Shown here one piece after another: positions 1-11,000 of a DNA stretch of 37,737 bases. A program made the position numbers and the translations under genes. The DNA is taken from the NCBI GenBank assembly GCA_018398765.1, contig JAHBMJ010000968.1, positions 1 through 37,737 on the forward strand, written 5' to 3'. Positions within the stretch are counted from its first letter, which is position 1. Each line of letters opens with the position of its first letter. The notes below the pieces were generated by a model. It worked only from the letters and a program-made list of their open reading frames with translations. It was not told the DNA's origin and searched no databases. The stretch is from Chromera velia. Its lineage: Eukaryota > Sar > Chromeraceae.

Positions 1-46
1 CACGCCGGGGAAATGCGCTGCACTCTGCACCCCCGAGTATGGTCAT
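1..46 (-). CDS. Start of a second retroelement frame (possible pol), cut by window edge
   Basis: An ATG at 44-46 overlaps the TGA at 43-45 that ends the extended Gag frame (ATGA overlap), one base off frame. It stays open for the remaining 15 codons to position 1. The position is where a pol or protease frame would begin in an LTR-type element. Too little is visible to assign any domain, and the open frame could be chance. Confidence 0.3.
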   Translation of the reverse strand, partial: MTILGGAECSAFPRR

Positions 47-1437
47 CTCCCTCCCTGTCCCCCAGAGGAGGATGAGGAAGACTGCTGCTGCTGGCTTCTG
101 TTGGGATCTTGGCTGGGGGGAGGGGGAACCCAAGGGCGAGGCTCGATTCTGGGCTGCCCCGCACGCTTGCGCACACAGTTCTTCTCGAAGTGGCTCGTGT
201 CTTGGCACCACCAGCACCTCTTCGGTCCCTACGGCTGCTGCTGCTGTTGAGGGGGAGACTGCTGGGAGGAGCGCTGACCGTTCTGCCTGTTCCCCTGATT
301 TCTGAATCCACCAGATCCCCGACCCCGTCTCTGCTGGCCTCTGAAGGCTCTCTCTCTGCCCCCACTCTGCCTCTGTCTCGCCTTGATCTCTGCATCCCGA
401 TCAAAGGACGCGAACCACTCGAACTCCTTCTTCAGAGTGGCATAGTCAATCTGTTTGAGATCCAGCGGCCCCCCCAATCCAGGAAGCTTCGATCTGAGGG
501 AGTTGACGAGCTTCATACACTGGTCGTCCATGAGGGCGTTGACGATCATGATAACTTTGGCGGGATCTGCGATCTCCCACTCTGCGTCGTCGGAATCGAG
601 GAGGAGATCCTCGAGTCTCTGGTCAATCTTCGCGAACGATAGCACCACACCGCTTGGGATGACGACACGACCATTCCGATCACGGTGGTCGAGGAGCCAT
701 GGGAAGACCTGCACACGCTCCTGCACAGCTAGCTGCATCGCCAGCAGGGTCAAGGAATACTCCTGCTTCATCTTCTCTACAATATCCTCAGGGTTCACCC
801 GCTTCCGTCTCCATTTCCTCACATCTCTCCTGAAGGCCTGAGCATCACTTCCTGCCTTGTTTAGAGCGACGATGATGTTGGATCTCCACTCCTCTGTCGA
901 CCGGAAGTGTTTCCTCTGCAGGTGCACATTGGAGAACTCCCCCCACTGCGACGTAAAGTCGACAATCTCCTTCTTTCCAGCGAACTTCGGGCAGGCGGTC
1001 AGGTCCACTTTCTTCGACTGCTTCAACGATCTCTTCTTCCTGCATGCGGAACCCACTCTCTGAGCTGCAGAGTGGCGAGAAGACGCATCGGAAGATCCAC
1101 TCACATCAGACGAGTTAGAGTGGGAGGGAGACGGGTCCTTATCCGAGAAGAAAGCCACAGCATCGAAGGGCTTTCGGACTTTCTGAGCCTGAACGGCTCC
1201 AGGCGCAAACAGAGAAACAGGGGAAATTCTTTCTTTCTTCTCCGCCACTGCGGCACTGGTTCGACTGGGTGGAATCCATCTGTCTAACAAGTCTTCTACT
1301 CTCTCCTCCCACTGGCCTGGAGGCACAGCATCTCTTCGATCGAACTCTGCACTGAGTCTGGATACTTCAGCGCTGATCGGTTCAAGGGCATCATTAAGTA
1401 AGCCCCTGAAAAAGCTTTTCATGTCTTCAAAGTTCAT
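43..1437 (-). CDS. Retroelement Gag-like protein with in-frame UAG before a CCHC zinc knuckle
   Basis: Start chosen at ATG 1437 (MNFEDMKSFF). An in-frame ATG at 1476 adds 13 residues but lies next to a TATAAAT-like box (1477-1488), so it may be upstream of the transcript. From 1437 the frame runs 402 codons to TAG at 229-231, then continues open for 61 codons to TGA at 43-45. Residues about 150-260 are charged, rich in Trp/Phe/Leu and capsid-like (inferred from pattern only). About 350-402 is an RGG/Gln-rich nucleic-acid-binding tail ending in a poly-Gln run. After the UAG comes a perfect CX2CX4HX4C zinc knuckle (positions 175-216; Cys408, Cys411, His416, Cys421) and a Ser/Pro-rich end. A zinc knuckle is the hallmark of retroelement nucleocapsid, so the post-stop frame is clearly part of the original protein. 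Either the stop is read through or this copy is broken. No LTR could be defined to its right. Confidence 0.72.
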
Positions 1438-1476
1438 CTTGACAACAAAGTGGCAACAAATCAGAGACTGACACAC

Positions 1477-1488
1477 TGATTTATAAGG
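1477..1488 (-). promoter_or_regulatory. TATA-like box upstream of the Gag frame
   Basis: On the minus strand the sequence CTTATAAATCAG lies 40-51 bases upstream of the ATG at 1437. If used as a TATA box, transcription would start at roughly 1450 and favour the 1437 start over the 1476 one. This is motif evidence only. Confidence 0.3.
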
Positions 1489-1719
1489 AATTCACGTGTC
1501 AGTACAGAGTTCGGGGAGGAGAGGATGAGCGAATGCGCCTCTCCTTGAATAAGTCAATGTGGATCGATCAGTTTCTCCTATACGGTGCATGCACAGTTTA
1601 TGGTGATGCAGATTTGCATGCATAGCTTGTAGCGCGCTAAGCCCAGGCCGAAGTCCCTGGGACCGCGGCCGTGAAAGGCCGGCATTAATCGACCCCGGAC
1701 GCAATCTCGAACAACTACC

Positions 1720-2300
1720 TTCACTTTTAATCTAAAAAAGTAAATATTCCTAGATATTCCTAAAAATATTCATAACTTTTGAACCAAAAGGAATTAAAAG
1801 CTGAAATTAAGACAGTAAAGCCTTCGTACATGCACCTTTGATGCTGCAAAGAGGTTTTTCAATACTAAGAAAAAAATGTGTTATGTTATGGTTTTGCTAT
1901 GTATAGCTATGTAGATTGAAAGTGAGGCAAGGATCACTAGGTATAACTGCTTTCACTTTCAATCTGAAAAAGTAAATGCTCATAACTTTTGAACTAGAAG
2001 GAGTAGGATAGTGAAACTGAACGTGAAAAGCCGTCCAACTTATATCACCTGATCCTTTCCACTTGTAACAGTGGTGCAACTTTGCTTGTAAAACGCTCCC
2101 ACTGTTTACATGCACCTCAATGCACCCTTAACTCACCTACACAGAAAAGCAAGAAAATATGAAGACATGCAGATATATCTCTTGAACCAGAAGGAGTCGG
2201 GCAGTGAGACTGGGGCTGGAAAACAGTTCATCCTGCACCTCTTAAACCCCTCCACTTGTAACAGTGGGGCAACTTTGCTTGCAAAACGCCCCCACTGCTT
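1720..2300. repeat. Degenerate tandem repeat, about 193-210 bp unit, three copies
   Basis: A segment with the core CATAACTTTTGAAC recurs at 1771 and 1981, and in diverged form near 2175. A second block around CCACTTGTAACAGTGG recurs at 2058 and 2251. Units 2 and 3 are offset by exactly 193 bases; units 1 and 2 by 210. No coding potential was seen. It lies directly upstream of the CTGA array. Confidence 0.7.
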
Positions 2301-2364
2301 TGGTTTCAAAACACCCCCTACTCACGTGCTTCTAATTTTTTGGGAACGCACATACATCTCTCTT

Positions 2365-3530
2365 GGCTGATTGATTGACTGGCTGATTGATTGACAAACT
2401 CACTGACTAAGTGCTTGATTGAATGACTGACTGACTGACTGACTGACTGACTTCCTGTCTAGCTGCCTGCTTGCCTGGCAGTGCCTGTCTGAGATACTGA
2501 CTGACTGACTGCTTAACTGACTGAGTGACTGACTGATTGACTAACTCACTGATTGGCTGCCTGATTGAATGACTGACTGACTGACTTCCTGCCTAGCTGC
2601 CTGCATCTGCCTGCTTGCTTGCCTGTCTGATATACTGACTGACTGACTGACTGACTGCTTAACTGACTGAGTGACTGACTGATTGACTTACTCACTGACT
2701 GCCTGATTGAATGACTGACTAGCTGACTTCCTGTCTAACTGCCTGCTTGCCTGCCTGTCTGATATACTGACTGACTGACTGCTTAACTGACTGACTGACT
2801 GAATGATTGACTTACTCACTAACTGACTGCCTGATTGAATGACTGACTGGCTGACTTCCTGTCTAGCTGCCTGCTTGCTTACCTATCTGACATACTAACT
2901 GACTGACTGCTTAACTGACTGAGTGACTGACTGATTGACTTACTCACTGACTGACTACCTAACTGAATGGCTGACTGGCTGACTTCCTGTCTAACTGCCT
3001 GCTTGCCTATCTGTCTGATATACTGACTGACTGACTGACTGACTCTTTAACTGACTGAGTGACTGACTGATTGACTTACTCACTGACTGACTGCTTGACT
3101 GAATGACTAACTGGCTGACTTCCCGTCCAGCTGCCTGCATCTGCCTGCTTGCCTGCCTGTCTGATATACTAACTGACTGACTGCTTGACTTACTGAGTGA
3201 CTGACTGATTGACTTACTCACTGACTGACTGCCTGTCTGTCTAATATACTAACTGACTGACTAATTGGCTGACTGATTGACTAACTGTGAATGAGTGACT
3301 GACTGACTGATCGACTAACTGACTGACTGCCTGTCTATCTGCCTACTTGCCTGTCTGTCTAATATACTCACTGACTGATCGACTGACTACCTAATACTGC
3401 CTAACATACTGACTGACTGATGGACTGACTGAGTGACTGATTGATTCAGTGGCTGACTCATCGATTGAGTGGCTGACTGATTGACTGACTGCATGACTGA
3501 CTGACTGACTGACTGACTGATTTCCACCTG
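2365..3530. repeat. CTGA/GACT tetranucleotide array with higher-order units of about 125-140 bp
   Basis: Over 1.1 kb is built from CTGA-like tetramers. Within it a non-tetrameric block (CTTCCTGTCTAGCTGCCTGC followed by a TGATATACT motif) recurs at about 2451, 2586, 2727, 2856, 2982 and 3118, with partial copies near 3230 and 3330. A second level of tandem amplification therefore overlies the simple repeat. The long open frames crossing it (Ser-Gln-Ser-Val type) are repeat translations, not genes. Confidence 0.85.
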
Positions 3531-3972
3531 AGTGTGCGTGCTTGTATCTGTATATCTCTGAACCCCCCTCCTACAGTGGGAGGCACACCACTATCATCAT
3601 TGTGGGGCTAGTTGTGGGGGGCACCAGGAAAGAAGAAGGAGGAAGGAAAAAGGAGGAAGGGAGAAGGAGGAAGGAAGAAGGGATTCCGAAAGAAAGAAGG
3701 GAAGAAACTGGCAGACTGATTGACTGACTCACTGACTGACTGACTGACTGACTGACCAATTGACTAGTTCCTACCTGAGTCTGCCTGCCAGTGCCTCTAT
3801 ATCTCTCAGCCCCCCTCCGACAGTGGCAGGCACACCACTATCATCATTTGGGGGGGCACCAGGAAGGAAAAAGGAGGAAGAAAGAAAGGATTCCAAAGGA
3901 AAGAAGGGCTGGCTTGCTCGCTTCCCACAGTTTGCCGGAGACGGCCGGAGACGTCCGGAGACGGCAGGAGAA
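3531..3972. repeat. Direct duplication with 247-bp offset, plus a 10-bp tandem repeat
   Basis: The block containing GGCACACCACTATCATCAT occurs at 3582 and again at 3829. In both copies it is followed by a GGGGGGCACCAGGAA sequence and a purine-rich AAGGAGGAAG tract. A short CTGA array at 3717-3757 separates the copies, so this is probably a continuation of the upstream array's amplification. At about 3930-3970 a CCGGAGACGG-like decamer is repeated four times. Confidence 0.7.
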
Positions 3973-4430
3973 AACACAGTCAGATTTGATCTTTCACCAC
4001 AGGATGAACTCTCTTAACGCTCGACTTCAGAACCAGCCACTTTCTTTTTATTATTTTTCTTGTTTAGAGAGGTGGAGATGGATGGAGAGATCTTTCATCT
4101 CGAATGTTCTACCAGAGAAAATCGCATCAGAAGCTGAATAATATTATTAACCCCAGGGGTTTTTGCGGCGGCGGAACCGCCGTGAAACTAAAAAGGGGTT
4201 CGTTTCTACATATGAAGGCCTTGAGGGCGGCGATGGCAAGGCTTCCACCCAAAAAGTAGGTTCATTCACTTTTGGGAGGGGACACCAGGGGTGATGACTT
4301 ACTTTAATATCTGCACGACATGCATGAGTCCGACGGCTAAATCTTAGAACTAGCCTGGCCTGTCAAAAAAGTGAGCCGGTCAAGATCACCAAGCCCATGA
4401 AATTAATATCCCTGGCCCAGCAAAATAGCG

Positions 4431-4496
4431 TGCATATGTGTGTGTGTGTATGTGTGTGTGGGTGGGTGGGTGGGTGGGTAGGTGTGTATATAAGTG
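4431..4496. repeat. TG / GGTG microsatellite
   Basis: A run of TG dinucleotides and GGTG tetranucleotides. It lies just upstream of the coding-like segment at 4516. Confidence 0.85.
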
Positions 4497-4515
4497 TGGG
4501 AAACAGGGCGTATAG

Positions 4516-5430
4516 ACGGACTGCATAGGTAACCGCAGGTACGTATATCAGCTGATATCGAGGGAGAAGGATGGCCTATGCAGCCTGGTTATGCAAGAGA
4601 GGGTGCACGCATACAAGGTCTCTCTACTAAGCCCCCAGGAGCAGGGGGGATTCATAGTATACGTTGCAGACACGCCGTCGGCACAACTTGCCGGGGTGGA
4701 GATAGAGGCGGTACTCAACCCCTTCTTCAAGAGACCAGCACATATAGAAAGGGCAGCGGGGAGGTGGGCAGAAAAGGTCGATGCTGGATCGGCAAAGTCG
4801 CTGAAAGAAAACCTGACGTGGGCGGAGGATTCGGGAACATACGAGTTAAGGAATGGGCAGCGAGGCCAGGCGGAGGCCCCGATAAACAGCCCACCCCAGA
4901 GAATAAAGGAACTGTCAGCGATATACGCAGCGGACTCATTTGATATTAAACAGACAAAGCTTTTATGGAAGTTCAAGAGAGATAACTCGTTTGCCACTCT
5001 TCGGCTACAGAGATACCTGCTAGAGCAGGGAATCTGTTTTGCACACCGGAAAGCGGTGTTCTACTAGAGGGTGGGGGCTTGCTCTACACCTTACAGATCG
5101 GCAAGGAGAAGGGGGGCAGAGAAGCTTGACCCCGGGGCAAGATGCGGAGAGACAGAGTGCGCCAGAGGGAGGCAGACACCGCCCCCAGCAGACAAACTGC
5201 ACCTGCTGACTGCTTGTGCAAAGACAGGGGAGAGGAGGCGGCAGATAGAGAAACTGGGCAGGGATACGCCGAAAGCCTCTACGTTCCCGTTTGGTGTGAT
5301 AGAGTGGGAAGAAAGGGTCTACATGAAGACATTAGGGCCTCTCCTCCGCTTTAGAATGGAAAAGATGGTGAGGAAGTTGCATGGGATGTACAAGGAGCTT
5401 GATACAGCGAGGAGGAGGGGGGAATTTTGA
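4516..5430 (+). CDS. Unassigned coding-like segment, two in-frame halves separated by TAG
   Basis: The frame is open from 4516, directly after a TATAG that could be a splice acceptor. The first ATG is 4591. It runs to TAG at 5065-5067 (158 aa from the ATG), then continues in the same frame from 5068 to TGA at 5428-5430 (120 more codons). The composition is protein-like and not low complexity: the first half has alternating hydrophobic and charged residues and Trp codons, and the second half ends in an amphipathic basic helix (WEERVYMKTLGPLLRF, then MEKMVRKLHGMYKEL). I do not recognise the family. It sits between copies of a short TGGCC-GTCAAA motif and TG microsatellites, so it could be a decayed mobile-element gene or an exon of a larger gene. 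The TAG may be a nonsense mutation or lie in an intron. Confidence 0.35.
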
Positions 5431-7856
5431 GGGATTCAAGGACTAGTCGGTACTTTGACAGAGTATGGATAAACTAGCCAAGGACCAGGCGGCAGGGACC
5501 CTGCACAGGCCGTATTATGCGTTATAAGGCATTAAGTATGTATGAGTACATTCACGCACATGAGGGTGCATATAGTTGTGTGCGTATGTATGTGTGAGTA
5601 TGTGTATGTATGTATATGTATGTGTGTGTGTGTGTGTGTATATGTATGTGTATGTGTATGTGTATGTATGTATGTATGTGTATATATGTATGTGTGTGTG
5701 TATGTATGTGTGTGGTTGACAGCTGAATCTGTGTGAGTATGTGTGTGAGTATATCTGTGAGCATCACCACCTGTGGAGATGCCTTGGCCAGTCAATGATG
5801 ATGCCCCCAGAGGTGAGTAGCCACTGGAGCAGTACAGGTTTGCCTATGCAAAAGCAAAATACTACCAGCTGGTGGTGGCAGCCAGTATGGGGTAGAGGAT
5901 GATCGGTGTTTAGTCTGCCCCCGGGTTGGAAAGGTGCATGCATATTCCAGGGGGGGTGGGATTACCGTGCGGACGCCTCCGGTTATCTTGTCCGTCTGGT
6001 ATGGGGATTGGTAGCTATGTTGGGTGGTCGCCATACAGATCGATCAGTCACAGTGGCCAAGGTTTTCCCTAAAAGATAGCGCAAGTCTGCATGCTTGCAA
6101 GGGTTTTTAGTTCAGGACCACTCTAGGGTGCGACAGATTCGAACGGCCTAGGTAGAATACATAAGGGTTGGAGACTCCTGTACAGGAGATGCCCTGCAAG
6201 CCGCAGCCCCGCAGGCCAAAAGTCTACCACAATATAATATAGTACAATAGTGTGGCCCGTCAAAATATATCAAAATAGCCTGGCTCGGGTAGGCTCGTCA
6301 AAAATCCCTGGCCTGTCAAACATGCATTTATACCAATAATTATGGCCCATCAAATGTCTCTAGCTGGATAATTTCAATTCCAAGGCACTCATCCTTTTCG
6401 CGGGGTACACATAATTAAGGCACTCACCCGTAGTGTTTGTAAAGTTAATTTTTCGCTTGCAGGACCATTTTAGGCGGTGGTTTTTCCGGGGCCGGTCGCG
6501 CGTGGTTGGGGCGCATGGTTTATGTCTAAAAAAACGCATGCACGCACGTGTGGCTAAAAAAAAAAGGCTCGCCATTGCCTTGGAGGGCAGCTTAGCTCTG
6601 CTGAGATGAGCCGAGAGGCCCTGAGATCGCACGCACTTGCATAACGCATTTTTTCATTTTGGGGAGGGGGGATTGGTTCTGTCTCTGTCACGGTTGGTCG
6701 GTGTCGCCCGAGTTCCAAAATGTGTCCCTCAAGTAACTTGTACGAAGCCGCGATCACGTGTGCCTTACTTACTTTACGCATATGCGTGCCCCTCAAGTAT
6801 AACTTGCATAGAGTTGCATATGCATATAAAATGTGCGCACGGTCCTGAAAAGCATATACTTCATGCGTGTTGCCGTGGCCTCCACCCCATAGCAGCATAC
6901 AAGACATGCCTAAGCCCCTAATGGTGTCCACCAATCAAATATGAGCGGACCCCCTAAATGGCCTCTCGAGGCACTCACCTAACTAGTTGGGTGTATCCCG
7001 TATTAAGTATATACCTAATAGGTACAGCAGTACGAGATATTAGTTAGTGCCTTAAAAAAAAAAAATCGTATGCGCGGAGGCGCGAGGCTGCACGCGACGG
7101 TGTGTATCACGACGGCGAGATGACGAGGAGAGAGTAAGTACTGTATAGAGCATAGCAGAGAACAGAAGAATAATACAGAAATAAGATTAAAGAATAAAGA
7201 AAGAAAGATCTTCCTTTCATACCCTAAACCGTTGGTGGTAAAGAGAGTGGTGAAAAGAAAGAGAGATATAAGATAAAGAGATGATTGAGTAGAAAGAAAG
7301 AGAAATGTAGATCAGAGATAAAGATGACAGAATATTTTGTCACAGTACTTTAAGATTTTTAGTCTTATGTTCTTTTTTTGGTTCTAAGGGCGTTTTGTAC
7401 TGCCGTACCTATTCTAAGATTCAGCTAGTCCGACACCATATATATAGGGTAGCCAGGCTGCAGGCTACACCTAGCTAGCTGCTGATGCGTATACCGGGGT
7501 CCTTAAAGATATGCAAACGAGCATCAAAACTTACCCATATCTACCCGTATCAGGCAAGACATTGTTGAAGATGATGCAAGACGATTCTTAGACGAATTCA
7601 GATTGGAAGTAAATGGAGAGCGTGAGTTTTGAAACTAAATTTCTAGTCTAAGACTTATAACTGAATGATATGTTCAGCTAGGTTTAGTGCGGGGAGTCTA
7701 GTAGAATTAAAGTAGAAAAAGCTTCACTAGACTGTAAAAATGATGGATAATTTGATATTTTGGACTAGATCTTGGAGTCTCAACATACATAAAATCGCAA
7801 TTTAAAATGGTTATGGGTCAGTGAGGTAGTAGAGCTATGACATGCACAAAAGTGTT
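5431..7856. other. Non-genic stretch with microsatellite and short dispersed motifs
   Basis: No supported gene. It holds a TG/TATG microsatellite (5578-5722). A TGGCC-GTCAAA-type motif is scattered at 6240-6360 and also near 4350. AGGCACTCAC motifs occur near 6380, 6418 and 6970, with an inverted counterpart at 7044-7052 that could form a small hairpin element of about 80 bp. The 7050-7400 part is purine-rich (AAGAAAGA). Confidence 0.6.
5578..5722. repeat. TG / TATG microsatellite
   Basis: Uninterrupted alternation of TG and TATG units. Open frames in both directions here encode only Cys/Val or His/Thr repeats. Confidence 0.9.
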
Positions 7857-8720
7857 GTGGAGTCCTATTCTGTGGTGCCACCCTCTGGACCCTCGCAGGC
7901 GCTGTATCTGAATGAGTTCGTGTGCCGATGTCATACCCCGCTACCTACCGCCGCCGCGCGTATACGCAGTCTGCGTGACAGTGTACGTATTGCACTCAAA
8001 GCTCTACGCATGTATATAAATCTATGTTTGGCCTCTTTAGCAATATGTTATCTGAGCAACATCCTACAGCACGGTTTGAGTTGAAGTCAGCTGAAGTCAT
8101 TGAATCTCTAGTTGAACCTATAGAGTCGGATTCATATGGAGTCAAAAGAAGTCTGAAGATAAAGCTTGATAGAACCTCTTAGAGTCAAAGTAAGATTGAG
8201 ACCTCGTTTACCTGAACCTGTAAAGTGTTACTTTAGTTAGCGTTGCATACGTTCCTTCTCTAGATCTTCCCCAGGGTTCTTGTCCTCGCTTTACCTTCTG
8301 TCTGGACGCCATAAGGTGGCTGGACAGAAGGGACAAAGCATTGTGGTGAATGCTTAGCTCGATGATTATCGACTCTCGTGTACCTTCTGTGATGGAGACC
8401 AAATCTGTCCTTTTGCATAACAGTTGGAAACCGATTGCAACGATACGGGCACGGTCAGGCAAAGACCGTGAGTGGGGGAATTCAGTGTCTCCTTGTGTTC
8501 CAAGCTGCCTGGAGCCCTCTTTCGGAGATCCGCTTCGAGTCCGATCCTGGGCTTTGCCTTTGTCCCCGGTTGGCTGGCTGGTTGTATGGAGAATCTGAAG
8601 ATTGTTGGAGGGCGTTAAAGCTGATCATAGAGACGTTGCTTGATGTTGCTTGGATTTTCGAGGAGCTTGACTTCATTGAGACCGCTGCCTAGAAGTAGAT
8701 CACAATCCAAACAGCCAGTC
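7857..8720 (+). repeat. Dispersed repeat family, copy A1 (core plus 3' extension)
   Basis: The core (7857-8340) is closely similar to copy A2 at 18483-19015 and more distantly to copies B1 and B2. It ends in a conserved imperfect hairpin (CCTTCTGTC ... GACAGAAGG) followed by GGGACAAAG. Unlike A2 and B2, it continues with about 380 bases that are also present in B1, containing CACGGTCAGGCAAAGAC and GCTTGGATTTT blocks. A frame of about 80 codons (7842-8084) is kept open in A1 and A2 despite a 6-base in-frame difference, but not in the B copies. The family's nature is unknown: no terminal repeats, transposase or poly-A tail were seen. Confidence 0.75.
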
Positions 8721-10814
8721 GAATGCTTTCCTTATGTCTGCTAATTCTGCAACTGTCTCCGTCTTCCGGACGAGAGTTGGCTGATCACCTTCGCTTGTCT
8801 TTGCTATTGGTTGCTTGCTTGTCTGCGCAAGGCTGACCACCTTCATGGCTTGCAAACACCCCCAGTGTGTCTGGGTCTGCTTGGACTGGTCCTCCGACAG
8901 CATCCAAATACAAAAAGACGCCCTTCATCTCTCCATGTATCTGCAATGCTGCAGCCATTGTCTTTAAAAAGAGAGCTTGTCGCTTCTGGCTGTCCGGGTG
9001 TCGTGTGGATCGTTCAATGAGTGGCCGTTCGATCAAGTGCATGAGACTCTGCATGCATGTTAAACAGACAGAAGGGATAGGTGGCGGCGTACCACACGGA
9101 CCAACGCAGTGACGGCCGGTGTACCAGCTAGGGAAGGCCTTCTGCTCTGGGACCCCGACACGGCAAGCCTGGAGTAGGAAGGAGGGGGAAGTAAGGAAGG
9201 GGTACAAAATGACATCGAGCCTGCCCTCGACGGTAAGAGAGGCAGAAGGGTCGCGGCAGACTTACTAAGAGACAGAGTAGGGCACACGGCAGCTGCCGCC
9301 TCGTCTCTCACCGGCGCCAGCAAAATTTTTAACAGGGATTAGGAAGGGCAAAGCGGGTCATGGAGAAAGGGAAGGGAATAGAGAGGGAGAAAAGGGGGGA
9401 AGGGGGGGAAGGGGGAGAAGGGGGGACAATAGGGAAGGGGGGAGAGGGAGGGAAAGGGGGGGAAAGAGGGGAAGAGGGGGGTTGCTTTGGGGTGGGGGGG
9501 GGGCGAATCGAATCGAGGCTGGCCGAGAGCATGCAAAGACTTAGTACTAGTGACTGAGTATGACTAGAGCGTCTTTTGTCCAGAGTTGAGAGTTCATGCC
9601 AGTGCATGTGTCGAAAGGAGCAACAAGGGAACAAAATGAGACAGAAAGCAGAGATGAGATAGAAAGAGACCAGTGGGGCAGTCTGCAATATGTCCAGTCC
9701 CTTCCCTCCCTCCCTTTATGCAGCCACTGATACGCGCAAAATGTATTTGTGCTTGACAAGACGGCCAAGTCTTTCTGTCAACGAGAACTCGAAGTCGATT
9801 AACTACCCCTACGTCAGCTACATATGAGACGCGGGCGGAGGACTGCCTAATTACCGCTGCCATGCGTTTGTGCCTGCGTATGCTCACGACTGCCTGGGAC
9901 CGCCCTTGCGCCCCTACACTGAACTTGGGGGAAAGATTAAGCTCATTGTAATTTAACTTTGAAAGCTGAGCGTCAAAGAGGCGGACTGCGGGAACGACAA
10001 GTCGAGCGCCGCACGTGCCACGCATTTGGAACTTCTGAAACTCTCTTTGAAAGAGTGACCGTTCTTCTCTCGCGGCTTCTCTTGGCTTTGTTTTGCGCGT
10101 GGCTTAGGAGTCAGACCCCTCGTGTGGCTGAAAGCACGAGCATACGAGGGGGCGCTTTCATTCGCTGTCTCCTTCTCGTTTCTTTCTGCTGCTTTAAAAT
10201 GTTTTGGGTTATCCCTGGCTTCCTCCTTTGTGAAAAAGAGACTGGAAGAGGCGGAGAGAGAATGAGTAGAGGAGGAACAAAGAGAGAAGAAATCTTGAAA
10301 GAGATATCTGTTGAACGAAAAAAAAAAAAAAAAAAAAAGCAAGGGGACAGCCCGTGTATGTCTTGGTGTCCGTTCTGCATCTTCTCCCTGCAGGGGGATG
10401 CCGGTGCTTTGGAGGCCCTCTGGGTTCTCTGGGTATCGCCCCTCCCCCTCACAGCACAGGAGTTGATAGGAGCCCTGGATGGCGGCCTTGGTGGAGCCAG
10501 CCGTCTCTAGCAGCCGTCTCTGCACATACATCTGCATAGAGCCAGATGGTGTGCCGGCAAGCGTCTCTCTCCGATAGGTCTGACCGGGTGCTATTCATTC
10601 GTTGATATCTGTTCTTGTGTGTTCAGTCGATCTACGGTGTTGTTGACGACAAGCGAAGAGACGCGCATGCAGTCTTCAGGAAGGAAGTGAGATAGAAGAA
10701 AGAGGAGGAAGAGATGTGAATAAATGACATTCTGTGTGAACATATATGTGCGTGAGGCTTCCTGCTGCCGTCCTCTGGTTTCTCCGTCTCTTCACGTTTT
10801 GTTTGTACCTCCGT
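8721..10814. other. Non-genic stretch with G-rich tract and homopurine runs
   Basis: No supported gene. Open frames of 120-190 codons exist (for example 9953-10537 minus and 9959-10510 plus) but they overlap each other, run through an A18 homopolymer (10320-10338) as poly-Phe or poly-Lys, and show no domain. The G-rich tract at 9372-9512 is listed separately. Confidence 0.55.
9372..9512 (+). repeat. G-rich purine tract
   Basis: About 140 bases almost entirely of G-runs of 3-10 separated by A or GA. It meets the usual G-quadruplex pattern many times over on the plus strand. Open frames through it are Gly/Glu or Pro/Phe repeats. Confidence 0.85.
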
Positions 10815-10861
10815 AACTGACTGTACTGACAATTGAAACTTTTATACTAGAAAGTGACTTT
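10815..10861 (+). repeat. Left terminal inverted repeat of the 6-kb candidate element
   Basis: Pairs with 16744-16790 in reverse complement, with about 45 of 47 positions identical. Similarity decays immediately inside. Confidence 0.75.
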
Positions 10862-11000
10862 TAATTTTCTATATATCACACTAAATTTTATATGAAAAAC
10901 TAAGTCTTTAAAGCACTTAAGATGATTCTATTTATTGTTTTTTACCTATATGAAAGTATGAATAACTTTTAAAGATAAGGTTTAATGGGTTTGTGGTGTG

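Noticed and set aside
1440-1740. Search for an LTR and primer site upstream of the Gag frame
   Set aside because: No TG...CA-bounded direct repeat or tRNA-complementary site could be recognised, so the element's class is left open.
2991-3221. Ser-Gln-Ser-Val repeat protein on the minus strand
   Set aside because: Direct translation of the CTGA array; stops appear as soon as the tetramer phase slips.
4312-4335. CATGAGTCCGACGG resembling part of a hammerhead ribozyme core
   Set aside because: The CUGAUGA box and the GAAA box are not both present and no three-stem fold can be drawn.
5532-5795. His/Thr and Cys/Val open frames over the TG array
   Set aside because: Pure microsatellite translation.
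6100-6160. GATTCGAAC resembling a tRNA T-loop (B box)
   Set aside because: No paired acceptor, anticodon or D stems, and no A box at the right distance.
9953-10537. 194-codon open frame on the minus strand and 183-codon frame opposite it
   Set aside because: Both run through an A18 homopolymer, overlap fully on opposite strands and show no motif; likely chance.
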